64,000 nucleotides of DNA. Source: Xanthomarina sp. F1114. GTDB taxonomy: Bacteria; Bacteroidota; Bacteroidia; Flavobacteriales; Flavobacteriaceae. The DNA is taken from NCBI RefSeq assembly GCF_026410255.1, contig NZ_JAPMLL010000004.1, positions 62,001 through 126,000 of the forward strand, written 5' to 3'. Under the pieces are notes generated by a model. It searched no databases, was not told the origin of the DNA, and saw nothing but the letters and a program-made list of their open reading frames with translations. Every line of letters starts with the position of its first letter. The first letter of the stretch is position 1. Of the stretch, positions 35,559-43,945 are shown piece by piece. A program made the translations under genes and the position numbers.

Positions 35559-36638
35559 TTAAAGTTTAAATATTTCATAAGCTTGATGCACTTGTTTAAT
35601 GGCTTTTTCGGTTCTATCAGCATGAGTGTCGCTTATAAATAATTGTCCAAAATTCTCGTCGTCCACTAGTTTTATAATTTGCGAGACCCGGTTTTCATCT
35701 AATTTGTCAAAAATATCATCAAGTAACAAAATGGGATTGTGTCCACTTTGAACTTTTATAAAATCGAATTGAGCCAATTTTAAAGCTATTAAAAACGACT
35801 TTTGTTGCCCTTGGCTTCCAAATTTCTTTATGGGATGATCTTCAATTTCAAAAGATAAATCATCTTTATGAATTCCTACACTTGTATATTGTAAAGCTTT
35901 GTCTTTGTTGATAGATTGTTTTAAAAGTGTTTCCAGTTCACCATCTAATAAATGACTAGTGTAAATTAAATTTACAGCTTCGTTGCCATTACTAATAGCT
36001 TTATATCGCTCTTTAAAAATGGGAATAAAAGTCTCTAAAAAAATCTGTCTCTTTTCAAAAATAACCTGTCCGTAACTATCTAATTGTTTGTTGTAGATGT
36101 CTAAAGTATCTGCGTTAAATGTGTTGTTTAAAGCAAAATACTTTAACAGTGAATTTCTTTGAACCAGTACCTTATTATAATTAATTAAACTGTCTAAGTA
36201 GGTTTTATCGCTTTGCGAAATGACACTATCTATAAATTTTCGTCTTGTAGTACTACCTTCAATAATTAAATCTCTATCTGCTGGCGAAATAATAACAAGA
36301 GGCAAAAAACCAATATGATCGCTAAATCTATCGTAATTCTTTCCATTGCGTTTTATAATCTTTTTTTGTCCTTTTTTTAGGCTGACAACAATTTTTTCGG
36401 TTTTATCAGATTTCTCATAATCGCCATTTATCACAAAAAAACTTTCGTTATGTCTAATGTTTTGAGAGGCAATAGGGTTAAAGTAACTTTTTCCAAAGGA
36501 CAAATGATAAATAGCGTCCAGTATGTTAGTTTTACCCACACCGTTGTTTCCCACAAAACAATTAATTTTGTGATTGAACTCAAAAGATTGACTTTCAAAA
36601 TTTTTATAATTGAGTAAAGAAAGCGATTTTAAAATCAT
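35559..36638 (-). CDS. recF: DNA replication and repair protein RecF
   Basis: 359 residues. Helps load RecA at single-strand gaps with RecO and RecR. ATPase motifs: Walker [16 protein letters not shown] (about 30-44), signature region [20 protein letters not shown] (about 272-291) and Walker [17 protein letters not shown] (about 302-317). FISDTHAD gives the final His region. Divergent from the membrane TPR gene; no perfect -7 element was seen on its side. Confidence 0.96.
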   Translation of the reverse strand: MILKSLSLLNYKNFESQSFEFNHKINCFVGNNGVGKTNILDAIYHLSFGKSYFNPIASQNIRHNESFFVINGDYEKSDKTEKIVVSLKKGQKKIIKRNGKNYDRFSDHIGFLPLVIISPADRDLIIEGSTTRRKFIDSVISQSDKTYLDSLINYNKVLVQRNSLLKYFALNNTFNADTLDIYNKQLDSYGQVIFEKRQIFLETFIPIFKERYKAISNGNEAVNLIYTSHLLDGELETLLKQSINKDKALQYTSVGIHKDDLSFEIEDHPIKKFGSQGQQKSFLIALKLAQFDFIKVQSGHNPILLLDDIFDKLDENRVSQIIKLVDDENFGQLFISDTHADRTEKAIKQVHQAYEIFKL

Positions 36639-36740
36639 AAAAAAGCGGCTTAAATATGGTTTTGAATTTATAAATGTATATGTTGCGCAAATTATTGAAA
36701 AATAACAAATAAATAGGCTTTTAAATATGAAGAAAAATCA

Positions 36741-36748
36741 TATTTTTG
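36741..36748 (+). promoter_or_regulatory. -7 promoter element of the TPR membrane protein gene
   Basis: Reads TATTTTTG, perfect TAnnTTTG, 21 bases before the ATG at 36770. Confidence 0.65.
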
Positions 36749-36769
36749 CCACGCATTAATTAAAAAAAT

Positions 36770-37540
36770 ATGGCGACTTACAAGAAAAGAGGATACAAAC
36801 CATCAACGAAAGAAGAAAAAGAGCATGATGAGGTTGATAATTCAACAACAGCTGAAGTGTTTAACACCCTGGACGAATCTGCTTCCAAAACGGAAGATTG
36901 GGTAATTGCAAATCAAAAATATATTTTTATAATAATTGGTTTGGTAGCGGCAGTAGTGTTAGGCTATTTAGGTTTTAACGAATTTGTTGCAAAACCAAAA
37001 CAAAGTGAAGCTATGAACGAAATGTTCCAGGCTCAAAAATATTTTGGTCAAGCTGTAACTGGTACAGAAAAAGATTCTCTTTATACTTTAGCTCTAAATG
37101 GAGGTGAAGGAAAACTAGGAATGCTTGATATTGCTTCAGAATACAGTGGTACTCCGGCAGCTAACTTAGCTAATTATTACGCTGGAATGGCTTATTTAAA
37201 CTTAAAAGATTATAAGAACGCTGTAACTTATTTAAGCGATTTTTCTAGCGATGATTTAGTTTTAGCTCCAATGGCAAAAGGAAGTATTGGTGATGCATTT
37301 GTGCAATTAAATCAACCGGAAGATGCTTTGGATTATTATACGCAAGCTGCTAAATTAAGAAAAAACGATTTTACAACACCTTTGTACTTATACAAAGCGG
37401 GGATTATTGCAATGGATTTAGGAAAATCTGATAAAGCCCTTACTTTCTTTAAGGATATCAAAGAAAACTATGCGTCTTCTACCGAAGCAGAGAATATTGA
37501 TGTATTTATCGGTAAGGCTCAAGTGTTGGCTAACAAATAA
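36770..37540 (+). CDS. Tetratricopeptide protein with one N-terminal membrane segment (YfgM-like)
   Basis: 256 residues. A charged N-terminus (MATYKKRGYKPSTKEEKEHDE), one membrane helix at about 47-65 (YIFIIIGLVAAVVLGYLGF), then TPR units (ANYYAGMAYLNLKDYKNAVTYLSDF, about 130-155; GDAFVQLNQPEDALDYYTQAAKL, about 170-195; YKAGIIAMDLGKSDKALTFFKDI, about 205-230). The layout resembles YfgM of proteobacteria, which works with the Sec translocon and periplasmic chaperones; that is an analogy, not proof. 26 bases upstream of ribH, so probably co-transcribed. Confidence 0.88.
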   Translation: MATYKKRGYKPSTKEEKEHDEVDNSTTAEVFNTLDESASKTEDWVIANQKYIFIIIGLVAAVVLGYLGFNEFVAKPKQSEAMNEMFQAQKYFGQAVTGTEKDSLYTLALNGGEGKLGMLDIASEYSGTPAANLANYYAGMAYLNLKDYKNAVTYLSDFSSDDLVLAPMAKGSIGDAFVQLNQPEDALDYYTQAAKLRKNDFTTPLYLYKAGIIAMDLGKSDKALTFFKDIKENYASSTEAENIDVFIGKAQVLANK

Positions 37541-37566
37541 TTTCTCCGATTTATCGGAAAGTAAAC

Positions 37567-38049
37567 ATGGCAACAAAAAATAAAAATTTATCAGAATATG
37601 ATAAAGCTACAATCCCAAACGCGAAAGATTTTCGGTTTGGGATTGTTGTTTCAGAATGGAACGACAATATTACAGAAGGTTTATATGAAGGTGCAGTTAA
37701 CACATTAATTGAAAACCAGGTTTTACCAGAAAATATTATTCGTTGGAATGTGCCAGGTAGTTACGAGCTTATCTTTGGTTGCAAAAAGATGCAAGAACAA
37801 GAGGTAGATGCTGTAATTGCAATAGGAAGTGTTATTCAGGGAGAAACTAAGCATTTCGATTTTGTGTGCGAAGCTGTTTCACACGGAATTAAAGACTTAA
37901 ATATTCTTTATAAGGTACCAGTCATTTTTTGTGTTTTAACAGACAATAATATGCAACAAGCTATAGATCGTTCTGGCGGAAAGCATGGAAACAAAGGAAC
38001 GGAGGCTGCTATTGCCGCTATAAAAATGGTAGAATTAAATAAACAGTAA
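37567..38049 (+). CDS. ribH: 6,7-dimethyl-8-ribityllumazine synthase
   Basis: 160 residues. Makes the riboflavin precursor lumazine. Motifs: GIVVSEWNDNITEGLYEGA (W at the active site), PGSYELIFGCKKM, AIGSVIQGETKHFDFVCEAV with catalytic His near 96, and FCVLTDNNMQQAIDRSGGKHGNKGTEAA region near the phosphate site. No FMN-riboswitch-like leader. It follows the TPR membrane gene closely; the two small membrane protein genes and mutL come next. Confidence 0.97.
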   Translation: MATKNKNLSEYDKATIPNAKDFRFGIVVSEWNDNITEGLYEGAVNTLIENQVLPENIIRWNVPGSYELIFGCKKMQEQEVDAVIAIGSVIQGETKHFDFVCEAVSHGIKDLNILYKVPVIFCVLTDNNMQQAIDRSGGKHGNKGTEAAIAAIKMVELNKQ

Positions 38050-38210
38050 ATTTATTTCAATAAGAACCTATCTGTAAAAAGTAGGGTTAATTCGCAATTC
38101 ATATATTTTAGGTTAAAGATTTAAAATATATGAATTGTCGTTTTTTAATCAACTTCGTTAGTGTTAACAATTTTTGGCACTTCAAAACCTGTTTTTCTTT
38201 GTTTTTTAAG

Positions 38211-38218
38211 TATTTTTG
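38211..38218 (+). promoter_or_regulatory. -7 promoter element before the small membrane protein pair and mutL
   Basis: Reads TATTTTTG, perfect TAnnTTTG, 23 bases before the GTG at 38242. Being inside the longer reading frame from 38161, it argues that the gene starts at the GTG. Confidence 0.65.
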
Positions 38219-38241
38219 AAAGATATCAAAGTATACTAATC

Positions 38242-38454
38242 GTGGCATTATTCAAGAAAGACAGACAATTTACTATCAAACCTAAACATCAAACTGAAGC
38301 AGATGGAAGGGGAGATGAGAATATCCAGTCAAAATGGAACGATTTAAAACAAACTAGAAAACGAAAAAGCAATATTCTTACCTCTCCTTGGTACATGATT
38401 TTGTTTTTAATAGCAATTTTAGTGCTTTGGTATTATTTAAGTGGTTATGAATAG
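38242..38454 (+). CDS. Small tail-anchored membrane protein, first of a pair
   Basis: 70 residues from GTG 38242, reading MALFKKDRQFTIKPKH; the frame continues upstream to 38161 but that extension crosses the promoter at 38211. A basic, hydrophilic N-terminal 45 residues (QTEADGRGDENIQSKW, TRKRKSN) are followed by one membrane helix at about 51-66 (WYMILFLIAILVLWYYL) and a four-residue tail, so the protein is anchored by its C-terminus with the body in the cytoplasm. Unrecognised function. Eight bases upstream of a second protein of the same design. Confidence 0.7.
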   Translation: MALFKKDRQFTIKPKHQTEADGRGDENIQSKWNDLKQTRKRKSNILTSPWYMILFLIAILVLWYYLSGYE

Positions 38455-38462
38455 AAGATATT

Positions 38463-38738
38463 ATGGGGATTTTTAAAACAAAAAAGAATAAAAGATATAG
38501 CTATACACCTCGACATTATAAAGGTGAAGGCAGCCCTTTTGAAATAAAACACAAGTTTGACGATTATAGAAGCACTGTTGGGAGCAATAAAGGACTAAAA
38601 AACAAACTTGTTTCGGCATTAGAAGACTATAAACACAACCATAACAAGTCGGCAAATAAACGTGTTTTAATAATTATTGGAATTTTAATTTTAATCTTCC
38701 TACTTATTATCGAGTTCGATTTATCCATTTTCTTTTAA
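38463..38738 (+). CDS. Small tail-anchored membrane protein, second of a pair
   Basis: 91 residues. The N-terminus MGIFKTKKNKRYSYTPRHYKG is strongly basic, the middle is charged (EIKHKFDDYRSTVGSNKGL), and a single helix at about 70-88 (VLIIIGILILIFLLIIEF) ends the protein. In databases homologues are sometimes labelled riboflavin synthase subunit beta; I think that label was carried over from the neighbouring ribH, because nothing here resembles a riboflavin enzyme. Eight bases before mutL, so co-transcribed with it. Possible role in membrane or DNA-associated assembly is only a guess. Confidence 0.75.
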   Translation: MGIFKTKKNKRYSYTPRHYKGEGSPFEIKHKFDDYRSTVGSNKGLKNKLVSALEDYKHNHNKSANKRVLIIIGILILIFLLIIEFDLSIFF

Positions 38739-38746
38739 AAACGCTC

Positions 38747-40600
38747 ATGTCAGATATCATTCAGTTACTACCAGATCATGTAGCAAACCAAATTGCAGCA
38801 GGAGAAGTTGTTCAACGTCCAGCTTCTGTTGTTAAAGAGCTTTTAGAAAATGCTATAGATGCAGAGGCAAGTAGTATTAAACTTTTAATTAAAGACGCTG
38901 GTAAAACTTTGGTTCAGGTTATAGATAATGGTTCAGGAATGAGTGTTACCGATGCCAGATTAAGTTTTGAGCGTCATGCAACTTCAAAAATACGTTCTGC
39001 CGAAGACTTATTTCAGTTAAATACTAAAGGCTTCCGAGGGGAGGCTTTAGCAAGTATAGCTGCTATTGCTCATGTAGAATTAAAGTCTAAAACAGAGGAA
39101 GATGAGGTTGGAACCCAATTAATTATTGAAGGAAGCGAAGTGGTTTCTCAAGAGGTTGTTGTAACTCCAAAAGGAACATCAATTGCAGTAAAAAATCTAT
39201 TCTTCAATATTCCTGCTAGACGGAATTTCCTAAAATCTAATCAGGTAGAAACTCGTCATATTATAGACGAATTTCACAGAGTAGCTTTGGCACATCCAAA
39301 TATTCAATTTGTTATGTACCATAATGGGAGTGAAGTTTTTAATTTACCTGAAAGTAATTACAGACAACGAATTGTAAATATTTTTGGATCAAAAACAAAT
39401 GAAAAACTAGTTCCTGTTAATGAAGAAACAGAAGTAGTTAAAATCTCTGGATTTGTAGGGAAACCAGAATACGCTAAGAAATCCAGAGGAGAACAATTTT
39501 TCTTTGTCAATAATAGATTTATAAAAAGCGCGTATTTAAATCATGCTATTTCATCGGCTTTCGAAGGACTTCTTAAAGAAAGTACTCATGCCAGTTATTT
39601 CTTAAATCTTAATGTTAATCCAGAAACTATAGATATTAATATTCATCCAACTAAAACGGAAATTAAGTTTGACGATGAACATACGCTTTACGCTATTTTA
39701 AGAGCTTCGGTAAAACATAGTTTGGGTCAATTTAATATTGCTCCTGTTTTAGATTTTGAAAGAGATTCTAATCTGGATACACCTTATGATTATAAAGATA
39801 TTCAAAACCCGAGTACGCCAAATATTGAAGTAGATAGAAGTTTTAATCCGTTTCAAGAAAGACAAACGTCAGGAAATCGGGCAACAGCTTTTAAAAAACA
39901 AACTCCTAGTAATTGGGATAGTTTGTATGTAGGTTTAGAATCTAAAGGTACAAAATCTCAACAGGATTTTACGAGTGTTCAGTTTGAGAGCGAAGAACAA
40001 ACGGGATCTATATTTAATCAGCAAACGCCAGTAGAAACTAAGCAGAGTACCTTTCAAATTCAGAATAAATACGTTGTTAGCACTATTAAATCTGGAATGT
40101 TGGTAATAGATCAATATCGTGCGCATCAACGGGTTTTATATGAAGATTTTTTGAAGAATATGACAATTAAGGAAAGTATGAGTCAGCAATTGCTGTTCCC
40201 AATTCAATTGCATTTCTCTTCTCAGGAAATAGATATATTAAAACAAGTAAAAGAAGATTTAGAATATACGGGGTTTTTGTTTTCAGATATATCAAAAGAC
40301 AGTATTGAAATTTCCGGAGTGCCCGTTCATGTGCCAGAGAGTGAGGTCTCTGTTATTTTAGAGCAGTTAATTAATGATATAGAAAACGAAGTTCCTGATA
40401 GCAATTTTAGTCCCACAGATTTATTGGCAAAATCTATGGCCAAAAGTTTAGCTGTTAAAACAGGACAGTCATTATCTGTACCAGAACAAGAGCATTTAGT
40501 TAATAGTTTATTTGGTTGTAAAGAACCAAATATGTCACCCACAAATAAATCTACATTCATAACGTTAAGTGTAGATGAATTAGATAAGAAATTTATATAA
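38747..40600 (+). CDS. mutL: DNA mismatch repair protein MutL
   Basis: 617 residues. GHKL ATPase domain: NQIAAGEVVQRPASVVKELLENAIDA (Glu and Asn), DNGSGM, RHATSKI and TKGFRGEALASIAA. Transducer domain to about 335 (NIHPTKTEIKF). A variable linker (about 340-425) precedes the C-terminal dimerisation domain. The endonuclease motif of MutH-less MutL proteins is altered: it reads DQYRAHQRVLYE at 455-466 instead of DQHAxxERxxYE, and the final CPHGRP motif is replaced by SPTNKSTF, so nicking activity is doubtful. MutL passes the mismatch signal from MutS to downstream nucleases or helicase. Confidence 0.96.
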   Translation: MSDIIQLLPDHVANQIAAGEVVQRPASVVKELLENAIDAEASSIKLLIKDAGKTLVQVIDNGSGMSVTDARLSFERHATSKIRSAEDLFQLNTKGFRGEALASIAAIAHVELKSKTEEDEVGTQLIIEGSEVVSQEVVVTPKGTSIAVKNLFFNIPARRNFLKSNQVETRHIIDEFHRVALAHPNIQFVMYHNGSEVFNLPESNYRQRIVNIFGSKTNEKLVPVNEETEVVKISGFVGKPEYAKKSRGEQFFFVNNRFIKSAYLNHAISSAFEGLLKESTHASYFLNLNVNPETIDINIHPTKTEIKFDDEHTLYAILRASVKHSLGQFNIAPVLDFERDSNLDTPYDYKDIQNPSTPNIEVDRSFNPFQERQTSGNRATAFKKQTPSNWDSLYVGLESKGTKSQQDFTSVQFESEEQTGSIFNQQTPVETKQSTFQIQNKYVVSTIKSGMLVIDQYRAHQRVLYEDFLKNMTIKESMSQQLLFPIQLHFSSQEIDILKQVKEDLEYTGFLFSDISKDSIEISGVPVHVPESEVSVILEQLINDIENEVPDSNFSPTDLLAKSMAKSLAVKTGQSLSVPEQEHLVNSLFGCKEPNMSPTNKSTFITLSVDELDKKFI

Positions 40601-40610
40601 GTACATTTTT

Positions 40611-41387
40611 ATGTTAAATAGAATTACAGATACCGTAAAGCATTTGATTATTATAAACGTGATTATGTTTATAGGAACTCTTGCAATTGGAGGTCAGGCT
40701 TTTGGAGCAAATGAATTATTTTACGATTGGTTTGCCCTTCATTTTCCATTAAACGACACCTTTCAACCTTGGCAAATAGTAACGCATATGTTTATGCATG
40801 GTGGGTTTATGCACATTCTTTTTAACATGTTTGCACTTTGGATGTTTGGTACGGCAGTAGAACAACAATTTGGAGCAAAAAAATTCCTTTTCTTTTATAT
40901 TTCATCAGGTTTAGGAGCTGCTATTTGTATGATTGCTTTCTATTATTTCAGGTTTTATTCAGGGATGTCCATTTTAACAGATGCAGGTTTTAATGAGGCT
41001 CAGGTTATGGAAACCCTGAAATCTGGTTATAGCATGTACGATAGACGCTGGAGCGAATTTTTAAATCAAGAACAATTACAACATTTTGTTGGAGTTTTTA
41101 ACAGTACAATGGTGGGAGCTTCAGGTGCTATTATGGGGGTTTTAGTGGCTTTTGGAATGTTATATCCAGAGTCTAAATTAATGCTTATATTTTTACCTGT
41201 TCCTATAAAAGCTAAGTACTTTATTCCAGGAATTATAGCCTTAGATTTTATTTCTGCAGTTACAGGGCAATCTTTTTTTAGTCCAAGTAATACGGCCTAT
41301 ATTGCTCACGTTGGTGGTGCTTTAACAGGTTTCTTAATTATGTGGTATTGGAAAAAAACACAGTTTAATAAAAATCGTTGGGACTAG
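40611..41387 (+). CDS. Rhomboid family intramembrane serine protease, copy 1
   Basis: 258 residues, six or seven membrane helices. The oxyanion/loop motif HGGFMHILFN covers H63-N72, the catalytic GASG has Ser at S171, and the partner His is H233 in IAHVGGALTG. All three features of an active rhomboid are present. A long insertion (about 118-160, with a polar MDR-like region) sits between helices 3 and 4. It cleaves membrane proteins inside the bilayer; targets unknown. Ten bases after mutL and immediately followed by a second rhomboid. Confidence 0.93.
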   Translation: MLNRITDTVKHLIIINVIMFIGTLAIGGQAFGANELFYDWFALHFPLNDTFQPWQIVTHMFMHGGFMHILFNMFALWMFGTAVEQQFGAKKFLFFYISSGLGAAICMIAFYYFRFYSGMSILTDAGFNEAQVMETLKSGYSMYDRRWSEFLNQEQLQHFVGVFNSTMVGASGAIMGVLVAFGMLYPESKLMLIFLPVPIKAKYFIPGIIALDFISAVTGQSFFSPSNTAYIAHVGGALTGFLIMWYWKKTQFNKNRWD

Positions 41388-41389
41388 AT

Positions 41390-42259
41390 ATGGCAAGCCT
41401 TAACAGAGACATACAAGACAAATTACAGAACCTGAATATATTTGAAAAAATAATAGGAATAAATTTTCTCATCTTTTTTGTGGGTTTATTTATTCGAGTT
41501 ATTTTTAATATAAATGCAAGTTTAAGCTGGATAGAATTGCCTAGCGACTTTATGGATGCCATTTTGCAACCATGGGCAGTGCTTACTTACGGGTTTACAC
41601 ACTACGATTTTTTACACATCCTATTTAATATGATTTGGATATATTTTATTGGAAAAATGTCTATGAATCTCTTCCCAATAAAAATGGGATTAAATGTCTA
41701 TTTCTTAGGAATTATATCTGGAGGTCTATTATTTTTATTGGGCTACAACGTATTTCCAGGCTTTTTTGAAGGCAAAAGCAGATTAGTTGGAGCATCTGCT
41801 GGAGTTCGAGCCTTATTGATTTTTTTATGTGCATATATGCCAAAAATGGATGTGCGCTTCTTTACCTTTAATATAAAACTCTGGTATATTGGTATTGCTA
41901 TTGTAATTATTGATGTATTAGGCCTTTTTGGATCAAATTCTGGTGGCTATTTAGCGCATCTTGGAGGTTCTTTATTGGGCTACTTTTATGCTGTTCAATT
42001 AAAAAAAGGAACGGATATAGGAAAAGGTTTTGAAAACCTAATGGATGGAGTAAGCAGTATGTTTAAAAAGTCTGGAAAGTCGCCTTTAAAAACTGTACAT
42101 AGAAAAAAAGCTGAGAAATTTGCTGGTTATACCAAGTCGGAATTTAACGAACTTAATAAGCAAAAAAAAATAGATGTTATCTTAGATAAAATTGGAAAAA
42201 GCGGGTATGACAGCTTAACCAAAGAAGAAAAAGAATTTTTGTTTAAAGCAGGTAAATAA
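41390..42259 (+). CDS. Rhomboid family intramembrane serine protease, copy 2
   Basis: 289 residues from ATG 41390, two bases after the previous stop; a TTG at 41378 would add four residues and overlap the first rhomboid. HYDFLHILFN (71-80), GASAG with S136 as likely catalytic Ser, and H190 in LAHLGGSLLG are present, so activity is plausible although the motif is GASA rather than GASG. A cytoplasmic C-terminal tail of about 80 residues (KSGKSPLKTVHRKKAEK, YTKSEFNELNKQKKIDVILDKIGKSGYDSLTKEEKEFL) is a helical domain found in many Bacteroidota rhomboids. Paralogue of the upstream gene. Confidence 0.92.
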   Translation: MASLNRDIQDKLQNLNIFEKIIGINFLIFFVGLFIRVIFNINASLSWIELPSDFMDAILQPWAVLTYGFTHYDFLHILFNMIWIYFIGKMSMNLFPIKMGLNVYFLGIISGGLLFLLGYNVFPGFFEGKSRLVGASAGVRALLIFLCAYMPKMDVRFFTFNIKLWYIGIAIVIIDVLGLFGSNSGGYLAHLGGSLLGYFYAVQLKKGTDIGKGFENLMDGVSSMFKKSGKSPLKTVHRKKAEKFAGYTKSEFNELNKQKKIDVILDKIGKSGYDSLTKEEKEFLFKAGK

Positions 42260-42269
42260 TAGATTATAT

Positions 42270-43295
42270 ATGAAAAATCTAAAGTTTGTCGAAAAGTTGA
42301 TGTATTCAATTAACGCTTTAATGGCAATTATGCTTTTACTTTCTTATATATTACCATATTTCCCTCCAAAAAAGTTTGCCTTACTATCTGTATTAAGTTT
42401 GGGAGTTCCTTTTTTGATTCTCATCAATGTACTTTTCTTTATTTATTGGTTAATTAAAGTAAAAAAACAACTCATTCTCTCCTTGACGGCTTTAATTATT
42501 GGTTATTTTACCTTGGGTTCTTTTTATAAATTTACATCCTCTAATGACGTGCCAGATGAAACTGATTTGTCTGTAATGAATTATAACGTTCGCTTGTTTA
42601 ACTTATACAATTGGATTCCAGAAAAAGGGATTGAAACTAAAGCAGTCGATTTTATAAAATCTAAAGCTCCGGATATACTTAGCTTGCAGGAATATCATCC
42701 ACATAAAAACATCGATTTATCATTTTTTAAGTATAAATTCGAAAAACTTTCAGGCAATAAAGTAAAATATGGTCAAGCTATTTTCTCTCAGTATCCCATT
42801 ATTAATTCCGGATCTGTGGAGTTTCCAAACACGTCAAACAACGCTATTTTTGTCGATATAGTTAAAAATAACGATACACTTCGTATTTATAACGTGCATC
42901 TACAGTCTCACCGAATAGATGCAGATTTTGGAAAACTGACTAAAGAAGAGTCTCAATGGATTTTTAAACGGGTAGAGCAGACCTTTAAGATGCAACAGGT
43001 ACAAGCTGAATTGTTTTTGAAACATAAAAATGCCAGTCCGTATAAAATGATAATTTGTGGCGATTTTAATAATTCGGCGTTTTCTTATGTGTATAAAGAA
43101 ATTAAAGGAGATTTAAAAGATGCCTTTCAAAAGGCAGGAAATGGTTTTGGAAGAACTTACGACTTTAAATTTTTTCCTGTAAGGATCGACTTTATTTTTG
43201 CCGAAAAAGAGTTTGAAGTTACAGACTTTAAAACTTTTGATAATAAATATTCAGACCACTATCCACTTTTGGCTAGTTTTAAGCTAAACCCTTAA
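42270..43295 (+). CDS. Endonuclease/exonuclease/phosphatase-family membrane protein
   Basis: 341 residues. Three N-terminal membrane helices (about 11-30, 36-62, 68-84) anchor an EEP domain (about 100-341). Visible catalytic elements: MNYNVRLFN (Asn), LSLQEYHP (metal Glu), NVHLQSH, ICGDFNNSAFS (Asp, Asn) and the final SDHYPLLASF (Asp-His). The domain is therefore complete and likely faces the periplasm. Typical substrates are DNA, RNA or phospholipids/phosphoesters; not predictable. Last gene of the mutL-rhomboid run, 10 bases after the second rhomboid. Confidence 0.9.
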   Translation: MKNLKFVEKLMYSINALMAIMLLLSYILPYFPPKKFALLSVLSLGVPFLILINVLFFIYWLIKVKKQLILSLTALIIGYFTLGSFYKFTSSNDVPDETDLSVMNYNVRLFNLYNWIPEKGIETKAVDFIKSKAPDILSLQEYHPHKNIDLSFFKYKFEKLSGNKVKYGQAIFSQYPIINSGSVEFPNTSNNAIFVDIVKNNDTLRIYNVHLQSHRIDADFGKLTKEESQWIFKRVEQTFKMQQVQAELFLKHKNASPYKMIICGDFNNSAFSYVYKEIKGDLKDAFQKAGNGFGRTYDFKFFPVRIDFIFAEKEFEVTDFKTFDNKYSDHYPLLASFKLNP

Positions 43296-43306
43296 TCTTT
43301 ATAAAA

Positions 43307-43609
43307 ACGAATTGGATTTTATTAATTGTTGCGGGACTATTTGAAATGGCTTTTACTGTTTGACCTAGTAAAGCTAAGGAAACTACAGGAAACGAATTGA
43401 CTTCTTGGTATGTTAGATTTTTAGTTTGTCTGGCAATTAGTATGTATTTCTTGGTTAAAGTAACTCAAGAATTATTCATAAGAACAGCTTATGCCTTCTG
43501 CACCGGAATTGGAGCAGTAGGAACTGTGTTGGTTGAGATTTTTATGTTTAAGGATACCAGTAAGCTTTTGGAGAGTCTTCTTCTTAATTACTTTAAAGGA
43601 TTAGTTTAG
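43307..43609 (+). pseudogene. Decayed small multidrug resistance (SMR/SugE-like) transporter
   Basis: Translating from 43307 without a start codon gives TNWILLIVAGLFEMAFTV, a stop (TGA 43361-43363), then PSKAKETTGNELTSWY and later RTAYAFCTGIGAVGTVLV. This is a clear SMR protein: the membrane Glu survives in LFEMAF and GTAYAxxTGIGAVGT is nearly intact. Decay signs: the start codon is ACG where homologues have ATG (MNW), an in-frame TGA at codon 19, the conserved Trp of AVWTGIG replaced by Cys (AFCTGIG), two motif glycines changed to Arg and Glu, and a degraded last helix ending in TAG. The only open piece starts at 43397 and is not a gene by itself. No other gene lies in 43296-43636. Confidence 0.88.
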
Positions 43610-43636
43610 GCCTAAAACTTGCTTCAAATAAAACTT

Positions 43637-43945
43637 CTACATGAGTAAACAATCTACAGAATCGGCTATAATATGAATTACTAACCCTAAACCTATTAAT
43701 CTGGTTTTCTTAGGAAGTAATAAAAGGACATATATACCAATTGCGTAATAACTGTGTAAAGGATGAAAGTTAATACTACATCTATTTGGATCGAACATGG
43801 GGTTTGCAAGCAGATGATCTAAATCTATTAACATTCCTAATATCATGATAAGATAAGCAGTTTTCCATGCCGATTTAAAGAATAAAAAAGCAACAACTAA
43901 GGGTAGTAGAAAGTGTATTCCATAATGTACAAGTGGTTGTAGCAT
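43637..43945 (-). CDS. DUF6122 family membrane protein
   Basis: 102 residues, four membrane segments. LVHYGIHFLLPLVVAFLFF, LGMLIDLDHLLANPMFDPNRCSINFHPLHS and LGLVIHIIADSVDCLL hold conserved His and Asp residues (HYGIH, DLDH, HPLHS, HIIADSVD), a pattern reminiscent of membrane metal-dependent hydrolases of the LexA-binding/inner-membrane YdjM type. No experimental role is known to me. Its ATG overlaps the WbqC stop by one base (TAATG), so it is the last gene of the par-dapB-lepB operon. Confidence 0.82.
   Translation of the reverse strand: MLQPLVHYGIHFLLPLVVAFLFFKSAWKTAYLIMILGMLIDLDHLLANPMFDPNRCSINFHPLHSYYAIGIYVLLLLPKKTRLIGLGLVIHIIADSVDCLLM

Noticed and set aside
38161-38241. Upstream start of the first small tail-anchored protein
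   Set aside because: The extension contains the -7 element TATTTTTG at 38211; GTG 38242 fits the promoter.
37541-38241. FMN riboswitch near ribH
   Set aside because: No conserved riboswitch core or multi-stem leader; the gap before ribH is only 26 bases.
43397-43609. Open 70-codon frame as a real small gene
   Set aside because: Its sequence continues upstream in the same frame through a stop codon as an SMR transporter; it is a pseudogene fragment.
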